From: Natronosalvus hydrolyticus
Lineage (GTDB): Archaea > Halobacteriota > Halobacteria > Halobacteriales > Natrialbaceae
Reading direction: 5' to 3'
Assembly: GCA_025517525.1 (NCBI GenBank)
Contig: JAOPJZ010000005.1
Coordinates: 1-64,000 of the forward strand
Length of the DNA stretch: 64,000 nucleotides
A program made the position numbers and the translations under genes. The notes beneath the pieces are model-generated. The model was not told where the DNA came from, ran no database searches, and saw only the letters and a list, made by a program, of their open reading frames with translations. Positions 16,817 through 26,258 of this stretch are shown here, in pieces (positions within the stretch are counted from its first letter, which is position 1; every line of letters begins with the position of its first letter).

Positions 16817-18379
16817 ATGAGTGACTGGACCGAGACGTACCGCCCGACGACGCTCTCGGAGGTACGCGGCAACGACAAAGCCCGCGGCCAACTGAAAAAG
16901 TGGGCGGACACCTGGGACGAGCACCGAAAGGCCGTCATCGTCCACGGGAGCCCGGGTATCGGCAAAACCTCGGCCGCCCACGCGCTGGCTAACGACATGG
17001 GCTGGCCGGTGATGGAACTCAACGCGAGCGACGACCGCCAAGCAGACGTCATCAAACGCGTCGCGGGCGAAGCCTCGAAAAGCGGTACCCTCACCGGGGG
17101 TAGCGGGGGCCGCCGACTCGTTATTCTGGACGAAGCCGACAACTTCCACGGCAACGCCGACTACGGTGGCTCACGGGAAGTGACTCGAGTCGTCAAGGAA
17201 GCCGACCAACCCGTGGTGCTCGTCGCCAACGAGTTCTACGACATGAGCAAGTCGCTTCGCAACTTCTGTAAAACCATCGAGTTTCGGGACGTCTCAGCCC
17301 GCTCCATCGTTCCCGTTCTCCGTGATATCTGTCGGCGCGAAGGGATCGAGTTCGAGGAAGACGCGCTCCGGGCGATTGCCGATTCGACGAGCGGTGACCT
17401 TCGTTCGGCGGTCAACGACTTACAAGCAGTCGCCGAAGACAGTGAGGTGTTGACCGTCGACGACGTCGTGACGGGCGAGCGCGATCAGACGGAGGGCATC
17501 TTCGATTTTCTCGACCGACTGATCAAAGAAGAAGACGCCCACGGCGCGTTGCAGGCGGCCTATAACGTCGACGAGACGCCCGACGAACTGCTCAACTGGG
17601 TCGAAGACAACGTCCCCAAAGACTACAGCGGCGGCGAACTCGCCGACGCCTACGAGTTCCTGAGCAACGCCGACCGCTGGCTGGGTCGCGTTCGCTCGAC
17701 ACAGAACTACACCTTCTGGCGGTACGCGACCGACAATATCGCCGCCGGCGTCGCCGCCTCGAGACGGGAACCCAAGGGTGGGTGGACCCGGTACGGCCCA
17801 CCGAGTTACTGGTCGAAGCTCGGGCGCACCCGCGGTACCCGCGACCGACGTGACGGGATTGCCCAGCGAATCGCCGACCGAGAAGGTGCCAGCGTCGGTA
17901 CCGTTCGGCGCGAAATCATGCCCTTCCTCGAGGCGATGACCAACCTGTGTCGTAACCGCGAACTGACGGTCGCAATGACCGCGGCGTACGACCTCGACGC
18001 CGACGAGGTCTCGTTTATCACGGGTAGCGGTGCCAGTACGAACAAAGTCGAATCGATCGTCGAAGATGCAACCACACAGCGTGAAGAAACCGCTGTCGAA
18101 CACTCGGAAGGTGCGTTCTTCGCTCAGGAGACGGACCAGTCGACCGAGGACTCGAGTGCCGACACCGACGAGGGTGCCACCCCCGAGGGAGTAACCACTG
18201 CCGAAACGGACGATAATGCAGCCGACACAACAGCAAAAGCTGGTACCGGTGCATCCTCGAACAAGTCCGACGAAGCCGACGCTGTGGAAACGGCCGACGC
18301 CGAGGAACCAGCAGAAGCCGACGCCGAGGAACCAGCAGAAGCCGACGACGGGCAGTCAGGACTCTCCGATTTCTTCTAG
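16817..18379 (+). CDS. rfcL: Replication factor C large subunit
   Basis: A 520-residue clamp loader large subunit. I use the ATG at 16817 (MSDWTETYRPTTLSEVRGN), the typical archaeal RfcL start. Walker A is GSPGIGKTSAAH near residue 50 and Walker B VILDEADN near 105; the family Ser-Arg motif lies in the later AAA portion. The C-terminal 150 residues are acidic low-complexity sequence with an exact 24-bp DNA repeat (18294-18341) and end in QSGLSDFF, a PCNA-interacting peptide. It loads the PCNA clamp with RfcS. It lies about 40 bp after the toxin gene on the same strand but is probably independently transcribed. Confidence 0.95.
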   Translation: MSDWTETYRPTTLSEVRGNDKARGQLKKWADTWDEHRKAVIVHGSPGIGKTSAAHALANDMGWPVMELNASDDRQADVIKRVAGEASKSGTLTGGSGGRRLVILDEADNFHGNADYGGSREVTRVVKEADQPVVLVANEFYDMSKSLRNFCKTIEFRDVSARSIVPVLRDICRREGIEFEEDALRAIADSTSGDLRSAVNDLQAVAEDSEVLTVDDVVTGERDQTEGIFDFLDRLIKEEDAHGALQAAYNVDETPDELLNWVEDNVPKDYSGGELADAYEFLSNADRWLGRVRSTQNYTFWRYATDNIAAGVAASRREPKGGWTRYGPPSYWSKLGRTRGTRDRRDGIAQRIADREGASVGTVRREIMPFLEAMTNLCRNRELTVAMTAAYDLDADEVSFITGSGASTNKVESIVEDATTQREETAVEHSEGAFFAQETDQSTEDSSADTDEGATPEGVTTAETDDNAADTTAKAGTGASSNKSDEADAVETADAEEPAEADAEEPAEADDGQSGLSDFF

Positions 18380-18418
18380 CTGGTAGCCCAGCGGATACCG
18401 ATTTACTCGAGAGCCGAG

Positions 18419-19873
18419 TCACAAAACGTTGAACTGCTCACCGACGTCCTGAAACGCCTCGAGACAGTCGAAGATGTCGTCTCGAGTGTGCGTCGCCATC
18501 GGGAATACGTAGACGCGTTCGTGGGTGACCGTATCGGTCGCAGTGTCCGGCGATGGGGCATTTGAATCGATGTTCGATGAGACTCGAGCGTCGTCCGGCG
18601 GCGATGACCGATTTGTTACAACTCCCGTATCACCTGCTCCGTTTGTCGCAGGGTCGGTCACCTCCGTGGTGGTATTACGGGGGCGTTCGGATTTGGCATT
18701 CGCGACCGTGTTTGTTGTGCCTCTCGACCGCGCGTTCGCCGTATCGACCCCCGAAACGAGGACGTCAGCGTCTGCCAACGCCGCAACGAATTCAGAGGCG
18801 AGTCCGGATTGCTCGAGGCGGACGGGAAGAATTTGGGAATCGCCATCGACGTGATAGCCCAGTGATTGGAGCCCGTCACGAATCCGGGTAACGTTTTCCC
18901 AGAGCCGTTCGCGGGCGTCACCGTGTTTCGACCGGTGGAGTGCCTCGCTCGCTGCGGCCGCCGCCGTCGGTGTGAGACCGGCCGAGGCTGCGAACGGCCG
19001 CTCATCGATGAGACAGTTGATCAGAGCCGTGCTGCCAGCGACGTACCCGCCCTGACTCGCGAGCGCCGTTGAAAGGGACCCCGTCTGGATGTGCACCCGG
19101 TCAGCAACGCCTTCAGCGTGAGCGATGCCACCCCCACCCGCATAGAGTCCAGTGGCGTGCGATTCGTCGACCAGGATCCAGGCCCCGACGGCCTCGGCGT
19201 GTGCACACAGTGCCTCGAGCGGGGCGACCTGGCCGTCGATACTGAACACCGAATCGGTCACGAGAAGCCAGGATTCGTCGTCCGTCCCGTCGGTTGGTCC
19301 TCCACCCTCTGTCTCGGCGCCGGTTTGGCCATCACGGGCCCGAAGTTCCCGCTTGAGCGCGTCCGGGTCACAGTGGTCGTAGGCCACGATCTCCGCACCG
19401 GCCAGTCGACAGCCGTCGAGGGTGCTGGCGTGTACGCACTCGTCGACGAACACGACGTCGGGTTCGAGCGTGACGATTGCGGCGACGTTCGCGGTGTACC
19501 CGGACGGGAACGCAAGAGCCTGTTCGGTGCCGAGCGTCTCGGCCAGCAACCGCTCGAGGTCGTGGTGAACGATCGTATCGCCGGTCCCGACGCGGCTGCC
19601 GCCAGCACCGGTACCGACAGTGGCTGCGGCCTGTCTTGCGGCGTTCTGGACGTGCTGGTCGGCCGTGAGTCCCAGATAGTTGTTCGAGGCGAACACGAGC
19701 CGTTCGGCAGCGCCGAGAACGGGAAGGCCACCCTCCGGTGGCTCGGAGACGTACCCTCGAGCGTCGATTCGGTCGACCGGCGCTAATCTGTGTTTTCGAC
19801 CGCTCTCGAGTCGTTGCTCGAGTTCGAGGTCGAACCCGCGATCTGCCATCTGCGTGAACGGTGTCGGCCCCAT
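18419..19873 (-). CDS. BioF/KBL-like alpha-oxoamine synthase homologue lacking the PLP lysine
   Basis: A 484-residue protein with the fold-type I architecture of 8-amino-7-oxononanoate synthase / 2-amino-3-ketobutyrate CoA ligase: FASNNYLGLT near residue 61, GTGAGGSR near 87, FVDECVHAS near 142, VDESHATG near 235 and FPMATHTRDDI near 457. Where the family has a Ser-Lys-Ala motif carrying PLP, this protein reads GSLSTALASQGG: Thr269 replaces the Schiff-base lysine (codon ACG at 19069-19067). Two low-complexity inserts occur, about 180-200 and a Ser/Thr/Asn-rich stretch of about 75 residues at 375-450 that splits a normally continuous region. Catalysis as a normal KAPA synthase is doubtful. No other biotin gene is nearby. 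Confidence 0.85.
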   Translation of the reverse strand: MGPTPFTQMADRGFDLELEQRLESGRKHRLAPVDRIDARGYVSEPPEGGLPVLGAAERLVFASNNYLGLTADQHVQNAARQAAATVGTGAGGSRVGTGDTIVHHDLERLLAETLGTEQALAFPSGYTANVAAIVTLEPDVVFVDECVHASTLDGCRLAGAEIVAYDHCDPDALKRELRARDGQTGAETEGGGPTDGTDDESWLLVTDSVFSIDGQVAPLEALCAHAEAVGAWILVDESHATGLYAGGGGIAHAEGVADRVHIQTGSLSTALASQGGYVAGSTALINCLIDERPFAASAGLTPTAAAAASEALHRSKHGDARERLWENVTRIRDGLQSLGYHVDGDSQILPVRLEQSGLASEFVAALADADVLVSGVDTANARSRGTTNTVANAKSERPRNTTTEVTDPATNGAGDTGVVTNRSSPPDDARVSSNIDSNAPSPDTATDTVTHERVYVFPMATHTRDDIFDCLEAFQDVGEQFNVL

Positions 19874-20196
19874 GATTTTACTCTCACGGTTCGTCTGTGT
19901 CCCGTGGCTCGTGACTGTCTCTCCTTCGAGACGGTCACTATGTCATTCGTTCGAGGCCATCACTCTTCAGGCCAGTGATGACGCGTGAATCCTCGGAAAC
20001 CGTTAAACGCTGTATAGGGCCCCTGTATCCCCCGTTTCACCCCCATATGTGACGCAGTCTGATAGGGATGTGGACCGCGGTAAACGGCCAAAAAATAAAA
20101 ATACAACCACCATTCGAGGTTATCTATCTTGACTGAGAGATGGTTAATATTCCAAAACTTAATGGTGTGTGATAATCTAATCCTAAAGAAGTAAGC
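19874..20196. other. Intergenic region, AT-rich promoter area
   Basis: This 323-bp divergent gap becomes strikingly AT-rich after 20085 (CCAAAAAATAAAAATAC and several TTAATATT/TAATCTAAT runs), which is promoter-like for the acidic protein at 20197. A fragment TGATAGGGATGTGG at about 20060 resembles the end of the family D repeat. No gene is seen. Confidence 0.5.
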
Positions 20197-21171
20197 ATGA
20201 CCGATAGTTCGATCGAGAAAAATTCGGGCGAGGGAAGCTTCGATACCGGGCCGAGCATGGAGGAGTTGTTCGGCGACATCGAAGAGGAGTCGCTCGAGGG
20301 GGAAAAGATCGATCGGCAGGAGGACGATCCAGGAGACGACGAGGAAATCGAAGATCTAACCGCTGCCGACGTATTCAACCAACTCCGCGACGAGGTGTCA
20401 GCAAACGACGGAGCCGATACCGTCCTCGAGGAAGCGAGCCCAGAAGACATCATCGCGAGTGCCGACGAACCAGTCACTGAGGAAGAACAAATCGACGGCG
20501 ACCTCGTCGACGAAGGCGCACTTGACAATCTTCTCCTGACGGGCCGGACGAAAGGTGAGGAGTTTCTCTGGGTCGATAGCGGTGATTCGACGGAGACGGA
20601 TTCGAGTGAGTCAACCGACACGAGTGCAGGCCTGAGCGAGATAGACGACGATGCCGATGGAGACGAGTCGGCTGTTAGCACCGAAGGCCATGCCGCAGAC
20701 GTCACAGAGTCATCCGAGCACGGAGACGAAACCACGGACAGCCACGCTGAAGAGCTGACCGACCGTGGAGCCCCAGACCGCACGGGACAGGACGTGGAGG
20801 TGGTAAGCCAAAACGAGACCCTCGATACGGAGCCCACGCCGCAATCTACTACTGAATCCGGGGTCTCAACTGCGGAATCCGAGGCGTCAGCTGCAGAATC
20901 CGAGGCCTCAACAGCGAAGTCGACGGAAACTGACTCTGCAGGACGGCGTGATTATTCGCTCGAGTCGTCCGCCGACGAAGAAGAGAACACAGCCGCTGCG
21001 GACACGAAAGATGACACGGCGACAACGGATGTCCTCGAGGACGGGGACGAAACGGGCGGCGAAATCGTGCTTTCAGACGTCGAAAAGACGGATACCGAGA
21101 TGGTACCCGCCGAAGACGACGAGGGCTCGGGCGGGTTCTTCGCCTGGATTCGCTCGAAACTTCCGTTCTGA
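20197..21171 (+). CDS. Highly acidic low-complexity protein with hydrophobic C-terminal tail
   Basis: A 324-residue protein. Residues 1-130 have a folded-looking but very acidic composition (EELFGDIEEESLEGEK, TAADVFNQLRDEV, GRTKGEEFLWVD). The middle is a Ser/Thr/Asp/Glu linker with short repeats (AAESEAS, TAESEAS), and the protein ends SGGFFAWIRSKLPF, a likely amphipathic tail. There is no recognised enzyme motif. The tail could bind a membrane or a partner. It is preceded by an AT-rich promoter region and is monocistronic. I do not recognise the family. Confidence 0.7.
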   Translation: MTDSSIEKNSGEGSFDTGPSMEELFGDIEEESLEGEKIDRQEDDPGDDEEIEDLTAADVFNQLRDEVSANDGADTVLEEASPEDIIASADEPVTEEEQIDGDLVDEGALDNLLLTGRTKGEEFLWVDSGDSTETDSSESTDTSAGLSEIDDDADGDESAVSTEGHAADVTESSEHGDETTDSHAEELTDRGAPDRTGQDVEVVSQNETLDTEPTPQSTTESGVSTAESEASAAESEASTAKSTETDSAGRRDYSLESSADEEENTAAADTKDDTATTDVLEDGDETGGEIVLSDVEKTDTEMVPAEDDEGSGGFFAWIRSKLPF

Positions 21172-21321
21172 TCGCTGTCTTTACTTCGCTTTCCGAACTA
21201 ATTTACTATTTTTTCCATAGCACGAACGTCCGTGTCCTGGCGCTCGAGGCTCGAAGCAAGTGAATGCTTCAGGTAAAGCGGGTGCGAAAGCGATTTTGCC
21301 GTCGATTTCGAACGATTCGAT

Positions 21322-21753
21322 ATGGCTACAGACGACGAACTCGAGCGTATCCGAGAGCAAAAGCGCCAGGAGTTACGCGACCGCGTCGAGGGTGCCGGCG
21401 GCGATTCGGTCGGTTCCGGTACGGATAACGCGACCGAAACTCCGGACGAGCCGATCGCGATCACTGGTCCAGACCACTTCGGTGAGGTGCTCGAGACCCA
21501 CTCGCGGATACTGGTCGATTTCTACGCCGACTGGTGTGGCCCGTGTCAGATGCTCGCGCCGGTACTCGACCGACTGGCCGCTGAAACACCGGGAACCATT
21601 GCGAAAGTCGACACGGAGGCACATCCACAACTCGCCCAGCAGTACGGCGTTCGTGGGCTCCCAACGCTCATTCTGTTCGAGAACGGGGAGCCAGCACAGC
21701 AACTCGTCGGGATGCAACAGGAGGCGACACTTCGGTCGCTGCTCACGTCGTAG
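21322..21753 (+). CDS. Thioredoxin
   Basis: A 143-residue protein with the full active site VDFYADWCGPCQMLAPVL near residue 70 and the cis-Pro motif RGLPTLILF near 108. There is an extra 40-residue charged N-terminal extension (DELERIREQKRQELRDRVEG), common in haloarchaeal thioredoxins. It is cytoplasmic with no signal peptide and serves as a general dithiol reductant, a possible electron source for the CcdA system. It is a single gene. Confidence 0.93.
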   Translation: MATDDELERIREQKRQELRDRVEGAGGDSVGSGTDNATETPDEPIAITGPDHFGEVLETHSRILVDFYADWCGPCQMLAPVLDRLAAETPGTIAKVDTEAHPQLAQQYGVRGLPTLILFENGEPAQQLVGMQQEATLRSLLTS

Positions 21754-21960
21754 GTCGCCTGGAGCAAACGAATCGATTCCAAAAACACACGTTGTCACTG
21801 CAGTTCGTAGCCACCGTGTCGATCAGCCCTCGGAATTCGGATTGCCGCGAGCGAGGTGACTGCCTCGAGCAGGCATCACTCGAGCAGTCGCTCGATAGCC
21901 ATTGACAGGGTGCAAAAAACGGGTTTCGAGTGAGGGTGAATCTTCGAGTTGACGTCCCGG

Positions 21961-22830
21961 TTATAGGAAGCTCTCGATGTGGTCAGCGACTTCCTCGGGC
22001 GTGTCGCCAACTGGAACGCCCGCGTCGTTGAGGGCGTTGATTTTGCTCTCAGCGGTACCAGTGCCCGAGCCCGAAACGATTGCGCCGGCGTGGCCCATCC
22101 GTTTTCCTGGCGGTGCCGTGCGGCCAGCGATGAAGCCGGCGACGGGGGTGTCGACGTGTTCGTCGATGTAGGCTGCAGCTTCCTCCTCGTCTTCGCCACC
22201 GATCTCACCACACATGGCGATGGCTTTCGTATCCGGATCGTTCTCGAACAGCTCGAGGGCGTCGATGAAGCTGGTTCCGATAATCGGGTCGCCGCCGATA
22301 CCGATGGCGGTGGTCTGGCCGATGCCGCGTTTCGTGAGGTTGTCGACGACCTGGTAGGTCAGCGTCCCCGAGCGGGAAACGAGGCCGACGTCGCCCGAGG
22401 CGAAGATGTTCCCCGGCAGGATGCCGAGTTTAGCTTCGCCGGGCGTAATCAGACCGGGACAGTTGGGTCCGATGAGATAGGTGTCGGTCTCGCCCAGTCG
22501 GCGATTGACTCGAGCCATATCCTGGGTCGGGACGCCTTCCGTAATCGCGACGACGAGGTCGAGATCCGTGTCCAGCGCTTCGAACATCGCGTCGCCCGCG
22601 AACGCGGGTGGCACGAATACGACCGAGGCGTCGGCGTCTTCTTCCTCGACGGCTTCGTTGACAGTATCATAAACGGGGACGCCGTGGACTTCCTGGCCGC
22701 CCTTGCCAGGAACCGCACCGGCGACGACGTTCGTACCGTATTCGATCATCTGGCCCGCGTGGAACTTACCCTCGCCACCAGTAATTCCCTGTACCACGAC
22801 GCGGGTGTCGTCATCGACTAGTACACTCAT
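21961..22830 (-). CDS. sucD: Succinate-CoA ligase (ADP-forming) subunit alpha
   Basis: A 289-residue protein with the CoA-binding Rossmann start ([22 protein letters not shown]), the [14 protein letters not shown] motif, and the phosphohistidine in [19 protein letters not shown]. It interconverts succinyl-CoA and succinate with NDP phosphorylation in the TCA cycle. It overlaps the end of sucC by 4 bp (ATGA), so translation is coupled. Confidence 0.97.
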   Translation of the reverse strand: MSVLVDDDTRVVVQGITGGEGKFHAGQMIEYGTNVVAGAVPGKGGQEVHGVPVYDTVNEAVEEEDADASVVFVPPAFAGDAMFEALDTDLDLVVAITEGVPTQDMARVNRRLGETDTYLIGPNCPGLITPGEAKLGILPGNIFASGDVGLVSRSGTLTYQVVDNLTKRGIGQTTAIGIGGDPIIGTSFIDALELFENDPDTKAIAMCGEIGGEDEEEAAAYIDEHVDTPVAGFIAGRTAPPGKRMGHAGAIVSGSGTGTAESKINALNDAGVPVGDTPEEVADHIESFL

Positions 22831-23975
22831 GCTTTCACCTCATCAGCGTACTCGACGGCACGCTGGACTGCGTCCTCGAGGGTCTGTTCGACCGTCACGA
22901 GGTCTTCGTTCAGAATCTCCATGCCTTCTTCCCAGTTGGTTCCGGCGAGTCGGACGACGACCGGTTTCGGAATCTCGTCGAACTGCTCGAGAGCCTCGTT
23001 GATCCCTTTCGCGACCTCGTCGCCACGGGTAATCCCGCCGAAGATGTTGAAGACGACGCTGTCGACGTTCTCGTCGGAGAACACCATATCCAGCGCGTTG
23101 GCGATTCGGGCGGCTTTCGCGCCACCACCCACGTCGAGGAAGTTGGCTGGTTCGCCACCGTAGTGGTCGACGAGGTCGAGCGTCGTCATCACGAGGCCGG
23201 CACCGTTGCCGATGATCCCCACGTTGCCCTCGAGACGGACGTAATCGAAGCTGTACTCGTCAGCCTTTTGCTCGAGTTCGTCGCCCGACGCGGCCTCCTC
23301 TTCCATTGCCGAGAGTTCCGGCTGGCGAAACAGGGCGTCTTCGTCGATGTTCATCACGGCGTCTGCCGCGATGACCTCGTCGTCGCTCGTGACCATCAGC
23401 GGGTTGATCTCGGCGTCCGAGCCGTCACGGTCGTCCCAGAGCTGATACAGCGTGGTCAGGACGCTCGAGACGTCGCGCGCGAGTTCGCGGTCGACACCCG
23501 CATCGTAGACGGCCTTGCGGGCCTGGTAGGGGTGCATCCCGAACGCGGGGTCGATGTGCTCGGAGGCAATCGCCTCCGGGGTCTCCTCTGCGACGGCTTC
23601 GATGTCGACACCGCCTTTCGTCGACACCATCGCGACGGGTTTGCCCGCGCCGCGGTCCATTGTCACGCCGACGTACAGTTCGTTCGTGAAGTCGACGGCT
23701 TCCTCGACCAGTACGCGGTCGACGTGGTAGCCTTTGAGGTCCATCCCGAGAATCGCGTCAGCCGCTTCGCGGGCTTCTGCCTCGTCGTCGACGAGTTTGA
23801 TCCCGCCGGCTTTCCCCCGACCGCCGACCTGGACCTGTGCTTTGATCGCGACCGGATAGCCGATCTCTTCGGCCGCGGCCACGACGCCGTCGACATCCGA
23901 GGCGAGCTGTGATGCTGGCGTCGGAATCCCGGCGTCAGCGAACACCTGCTTCGCCTGGTACTCATGAAGTTTCAT
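22827..23975 (-). CDS. sucC: Succinate-CoA ligase (ADP-forming) subunit beta
   Basis: A 382-residue protein with the ATP-grasp N-terminal half ([35 protein letters not shown]), the EINPLMV metal-site motif near residue 195, and the C-terminal ligase domain ([16 protein letters not shown]). It is the first gene of the sucCD operon. The product carries nucleotide and metal and pairs with SucD in the TCA cycle. Confidence 0.97.
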   Translation of the reverse strand: MKLHEYQAKQVFADAGIPTPASQLASDVDGVVAAAEEIGYPVAIKAQVQVGGRGKAGGIKLVDDEAEAREAADAILGMDLKGYHVDRVLVEEAVDFTNELYVGVTMDRGAGKPVAMVSTKGGVDIEAVAEETPEAIASEHIDPAFGMHPYQARKAVYDAGVDRELARDVSSVLTTLYQLWDDRDGSDAEINPLMVTSDDEVIAADAVMNIDEDALFRQPELSAMEEEAASGDELEQKADEYSFDYVRLEGNVGIIGNGAGLVMTTLDLVDHYGGEPANFLDVGGGAKAARIANALDMVFSDENVDSVVFNIFGGITRGDEVAKGINEALEQFDEIPKPVVVRLAGTNWEEGMEILNEDLVTVEQTLEDAVQRAVEYADEVKA

Positions 23976-24429
23976 CTGCGAGTCACACGGAATTTTCCGT
24001 TCATCATTGTTAGTTGTTGGTTTGGGTAGGCCATACTATGGCTTCCCCTTCGTGAGCAATAGTAGCTAACCCCACTGTAAAAAGAACGCCGTTATTCTTC
24101 TGCGAGCAACCTGTACGTCGTAGGTGTGTTTAGCAGTAGCATCGATGATAGTTTGGGGGTGGATGTGTCCTGAGATGTTGCGGTAATTCTGTTATCCGAT
24201 AGCTAAGGTGATTAATAGACAATGGCTCTGATTGTTATTCTTGTAGCTTCTCGAGGAGCGCGGCTTTCACTTTTGGATGTTTCATTGCGCACTCGAGGGA
24301 CGGTTCCGGTGTTGCTTAAATCATGGGAGTTTGCGCTCGAGGCGGTGGCGTTCGTGACAACGGCGAAATACAACGACTGCAATCGGGCCAAAGAGTTATC
24401 CGGTCACTGTGAGAAATACGGGTGATCGT
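23976..24429. other. Intergenic region without supported gene
   Basis: A 454-bp divergent gap between sucC and the RecA-like gene. An open frame at 24222-24425 is short, lacks family features and runs into the next gene's leader, so I do not call it. The region is of mixed composition and could contain decayed sequence. Confidence 0.4.
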
Positions 24430-25056
24430 ATGGCTGGCCGGTTGGAAACGGGAATCGACGTGCTGGACCGAAAACTGGATGGTGGGCTGCCGCCGGGCTG
24501 TGTGGTCGCCTACACCGCCAAGCCGGCGAGCCAGTCCGAGCTATTGTTGTACGAACTTACGGCCGCCCGTGGCACGTTGTATCTAACGACCGAACGAACC
24601 GACGACGTCGTTCGACACGCCATCGAGTCCTCGATGACTCGTGTCGGGAGTCCGACCGTTCGTCACATCAACGAGGGCGACCCGCTCGAGGAAGCCAACC
24701 GACTCATCAGTGCCTTACCCGATGGCGCAAATCTCATTATCGACACGATGGACGTTCTCGAGGTAAGCGAGCACGACGACTATCTCGAATTTCTCAACGG
24801 GCTGAAAATACACATGCTCGAGACCGGTTCCATTGCGGTCCTTCACTGTCTCAAACGTCCCAATCCGCCCTCGAACCGGCCGACGACCGAACACGCCGCC
24901 GATGCGGTGTTCGATCTCCAGACCGACCTGGGCGGGACGGAGATCGAAAACCACCTGACGATACCGAAATTCCGTGGCGGCGGTGCCCCCGTCGAATCGA
25001 TCAAGCTCCAGCTTTCAGAACAGGTCGAGATCGATACGAGTCGGGATATCGCCTGA
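24430..25056 (+). CDS. RecA/KaiC-superfamily protein with degenerate P-loop
   Basis: A 208-residue protein from the ATG at 24430 (MAGRLETGIDVLDRKLDGGLPPG), the classic beginning of KaiC/RadA-like domains. At the Walker A position it reads AYTAKPASQSELLLY instead of GxxGxGKT, so nucleotide binding is doubtful. The Walker B-like strand is present (NLIIDTMDVLE). Related RecA-like proteins in haloarchaea are often signalling partners. It is followed within 10 bp by the hydrolase gene, suggesting an operon. Confidence 0.8.
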   Translation: MAGRLETGIDVLDRKLDGGLPPGCVVAYTAKPASQSELLLYELTAARGTLYLTTERTDDVVRHAIESSMTRVGSPTVRHINEGDPLEEANRLISALPDGANLIIDTMDVLEVSEHDDYLEFLNGLKIHMLETGSIAVLHCLKRPNPPSNRPTTEHAADAVFDLQTDLGGTEIENHLTIPKFRGGGAPVESIKLQLSEQVEIDTSRDIA

Positions 25057-25065
25057 ACACGAACT

Positions 25066-25944
25066 GTGACCGACGCCTCGCGCCAGCATCGTCTGCGAAA
25101 ACGAATTCGAAATACTGCGACCCTAATACAGAATCGTTGGAAAGCAATTTTACTGACCCTCCTACTCGTCCTCGCCGTCGTCGCTGTTGGCATCGTACTC
25201 TACCTCGAGAACCCCTATCGAGGCGACAGTGGCCGCCTGGCAGCAATCGAGGACCGAGACGACGTCGTCCTCGAGGTCGAAGACGGTACCTACGTCCTCC
25301 ACGGTGGCGAGATAACCGACGAGACTGTCGGACTGGTCGTCTATCCCGGCGCTCGCGTCCATCCCGATAGCTACATCTGGACGCTTGCGCCCGTGGTCGC
25401 AAACGAGGACGTGGTCGTACTCATTCCCGAGATGCCGCTGAATCTGGCTATCCTGGACTCGAGTGCCGCAGACGACGTCATGGACCGTCACGACGAAATC
25501 GACCAGTGGTACGTCGGCGGCCACTCGCTGGGAGGAGCGATGGCCTGTCGCTACGCGGCCCGAAACGACGAGCGGGTCGATGGCGTCGTCCATCTGGCCT
25601 CGTACTGTGACGATAGTGACGATCTCCGAGAGACGGACCTCGCCGTCCTCTCGGTACAGGGAACCGCTGACGGCGTCATCGACCGGGACACCGAGCGAGC
25701 GAACCGTGACCTGCTCGGCGACGCGGCCACCGTCGTCGAAATCGACGGGATGAACCACGCCCAGTTTGGTGCATACGGGGACCAGCGTGGTGACGACGCG
25801 CCAGCGATCAGCGACGAATACGCACGCGAACAACTCGTCGAGGCGCTCCTCGGATGGCTCCGAGACGAGGCGGATTCGCTCGAGGCCACCAATTCAAACG
25901 CGGACTTCGGTTTGGACTCCAAAACCGTCGTGACCGTCCCGTAA
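25066..25944 (+). CDS. Membrane-anchored alpha/beta hydrolase
   Basis: A 292-residue protein with a GTG start. One transmembrane helix (residues about 28-48, ILLTLLLVLAVVAVGIVLYL) precedes an extracytoplasmic hydrolase domain. The nucleophile elbow is GGHSLGGAMACRYAA (Ser near 150), an acid candidate lies in VQGTADGVID, and the His is in DGMNHAQFG. It matches the alpha/beta hydrolase family 5 type; the substrate is unknown. It is probably co-transcribed with the RecA-like gene. Confidence 0.87.
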   Translation: MTDASRQHRLRKRIRNTATLIQNRWKAILLTLLLVLAVVAVGIVLYLENPYRGDSGRLAAIEDRDDVVLEVEDGTYVLHGGEITDETVGLVVYPGARVHPDSYIWTLAPVVANEDVVVLIPEMPLNLAILDSSAADDVMDRHDEIDQWYVGGHSLGGAMACRYAARNDERVDGVVHLASYCDDSDDLRETDLAVLSVQGTADGVIDRDTERANRDLLGDAATVVEIDGMNHAQFGAYGDQRGDDAPAISDEYAREQLVEALLGWLRDEADSLEATNSNADFGLDSKTVVTVP

Positions 25945-26045
25945 CACTCACTGATCCACACGGGTATGGCCGGTATTTTTGGGGTACTCGGGATCAATCG
26001 AATCTGCATCATGGTTTGACCGATTCGGAGGATTCGTTGTCGGCT

Positions 26046-26110
26046 CACCCGTCAACGACGGACCGGGACGGTCGCTGACCGATACCCAACTGACACCAAT
26101 CCCTATCACC
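26046..26110. repeat. Dispersed palindromic element, family D, copy 3
   Basis: Contains GACGGTCGCTGACCGATACC and the CCAATCCCTAT end seen in the copies at 13195 and 53504. Its end has been amplified into the tandem array that follows. Confidence 0.65.
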
Positions 26111-26197
26111 CCTCATACAAGTACCCAACTGACACCAATCCCTATCACCCCTCATACAAGTACCCAACTGACACCAATCCCTATCACCCCTCATACA
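26084..26197. repeat. 39-bp tandem repeat, three copies
   Basis: Three head-to-tail copies of a 39-bp unit beginning ACCCAACTGACACCAATCCC and ending CATACAAGT; the units start at 26084, 26123 and 26162, the last being 36 bp. The copies are identical, so the amplification is recent. The unit corresponds to the terminal part of a family D repeat. There are no spacers, so it is not a CRISPR array. Confidence 0.95.
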
Positions 26198-26258
26198 GGG
26201 ACAGTTCGCGTGGCTACAGGGCGTTGCGTACGAAACGAGAAAACGGTGACAGCGTCTA

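Noticed and set aside
18525..18854. A plus-strand open frame across the BioF-like insert
   Set aside because: It is the reverse reading of the low-complexity insert, which is in frame with the conserved flanking BioF motifs on the minus strand.
24222..24425. A 67-codon open frame upstream of the RecA-like gene
   Set aside because: Its composition is not acidic, it has no recognised motif and no ribosome site, and it overlaps the region expected for the next promoter.
26084..26197. A CRISPR-like short tandem repeat array
   Set aside because: The units are head-to-tail with no unique spacers and no cas genes are nearby; it derives from a family D palindrome end.
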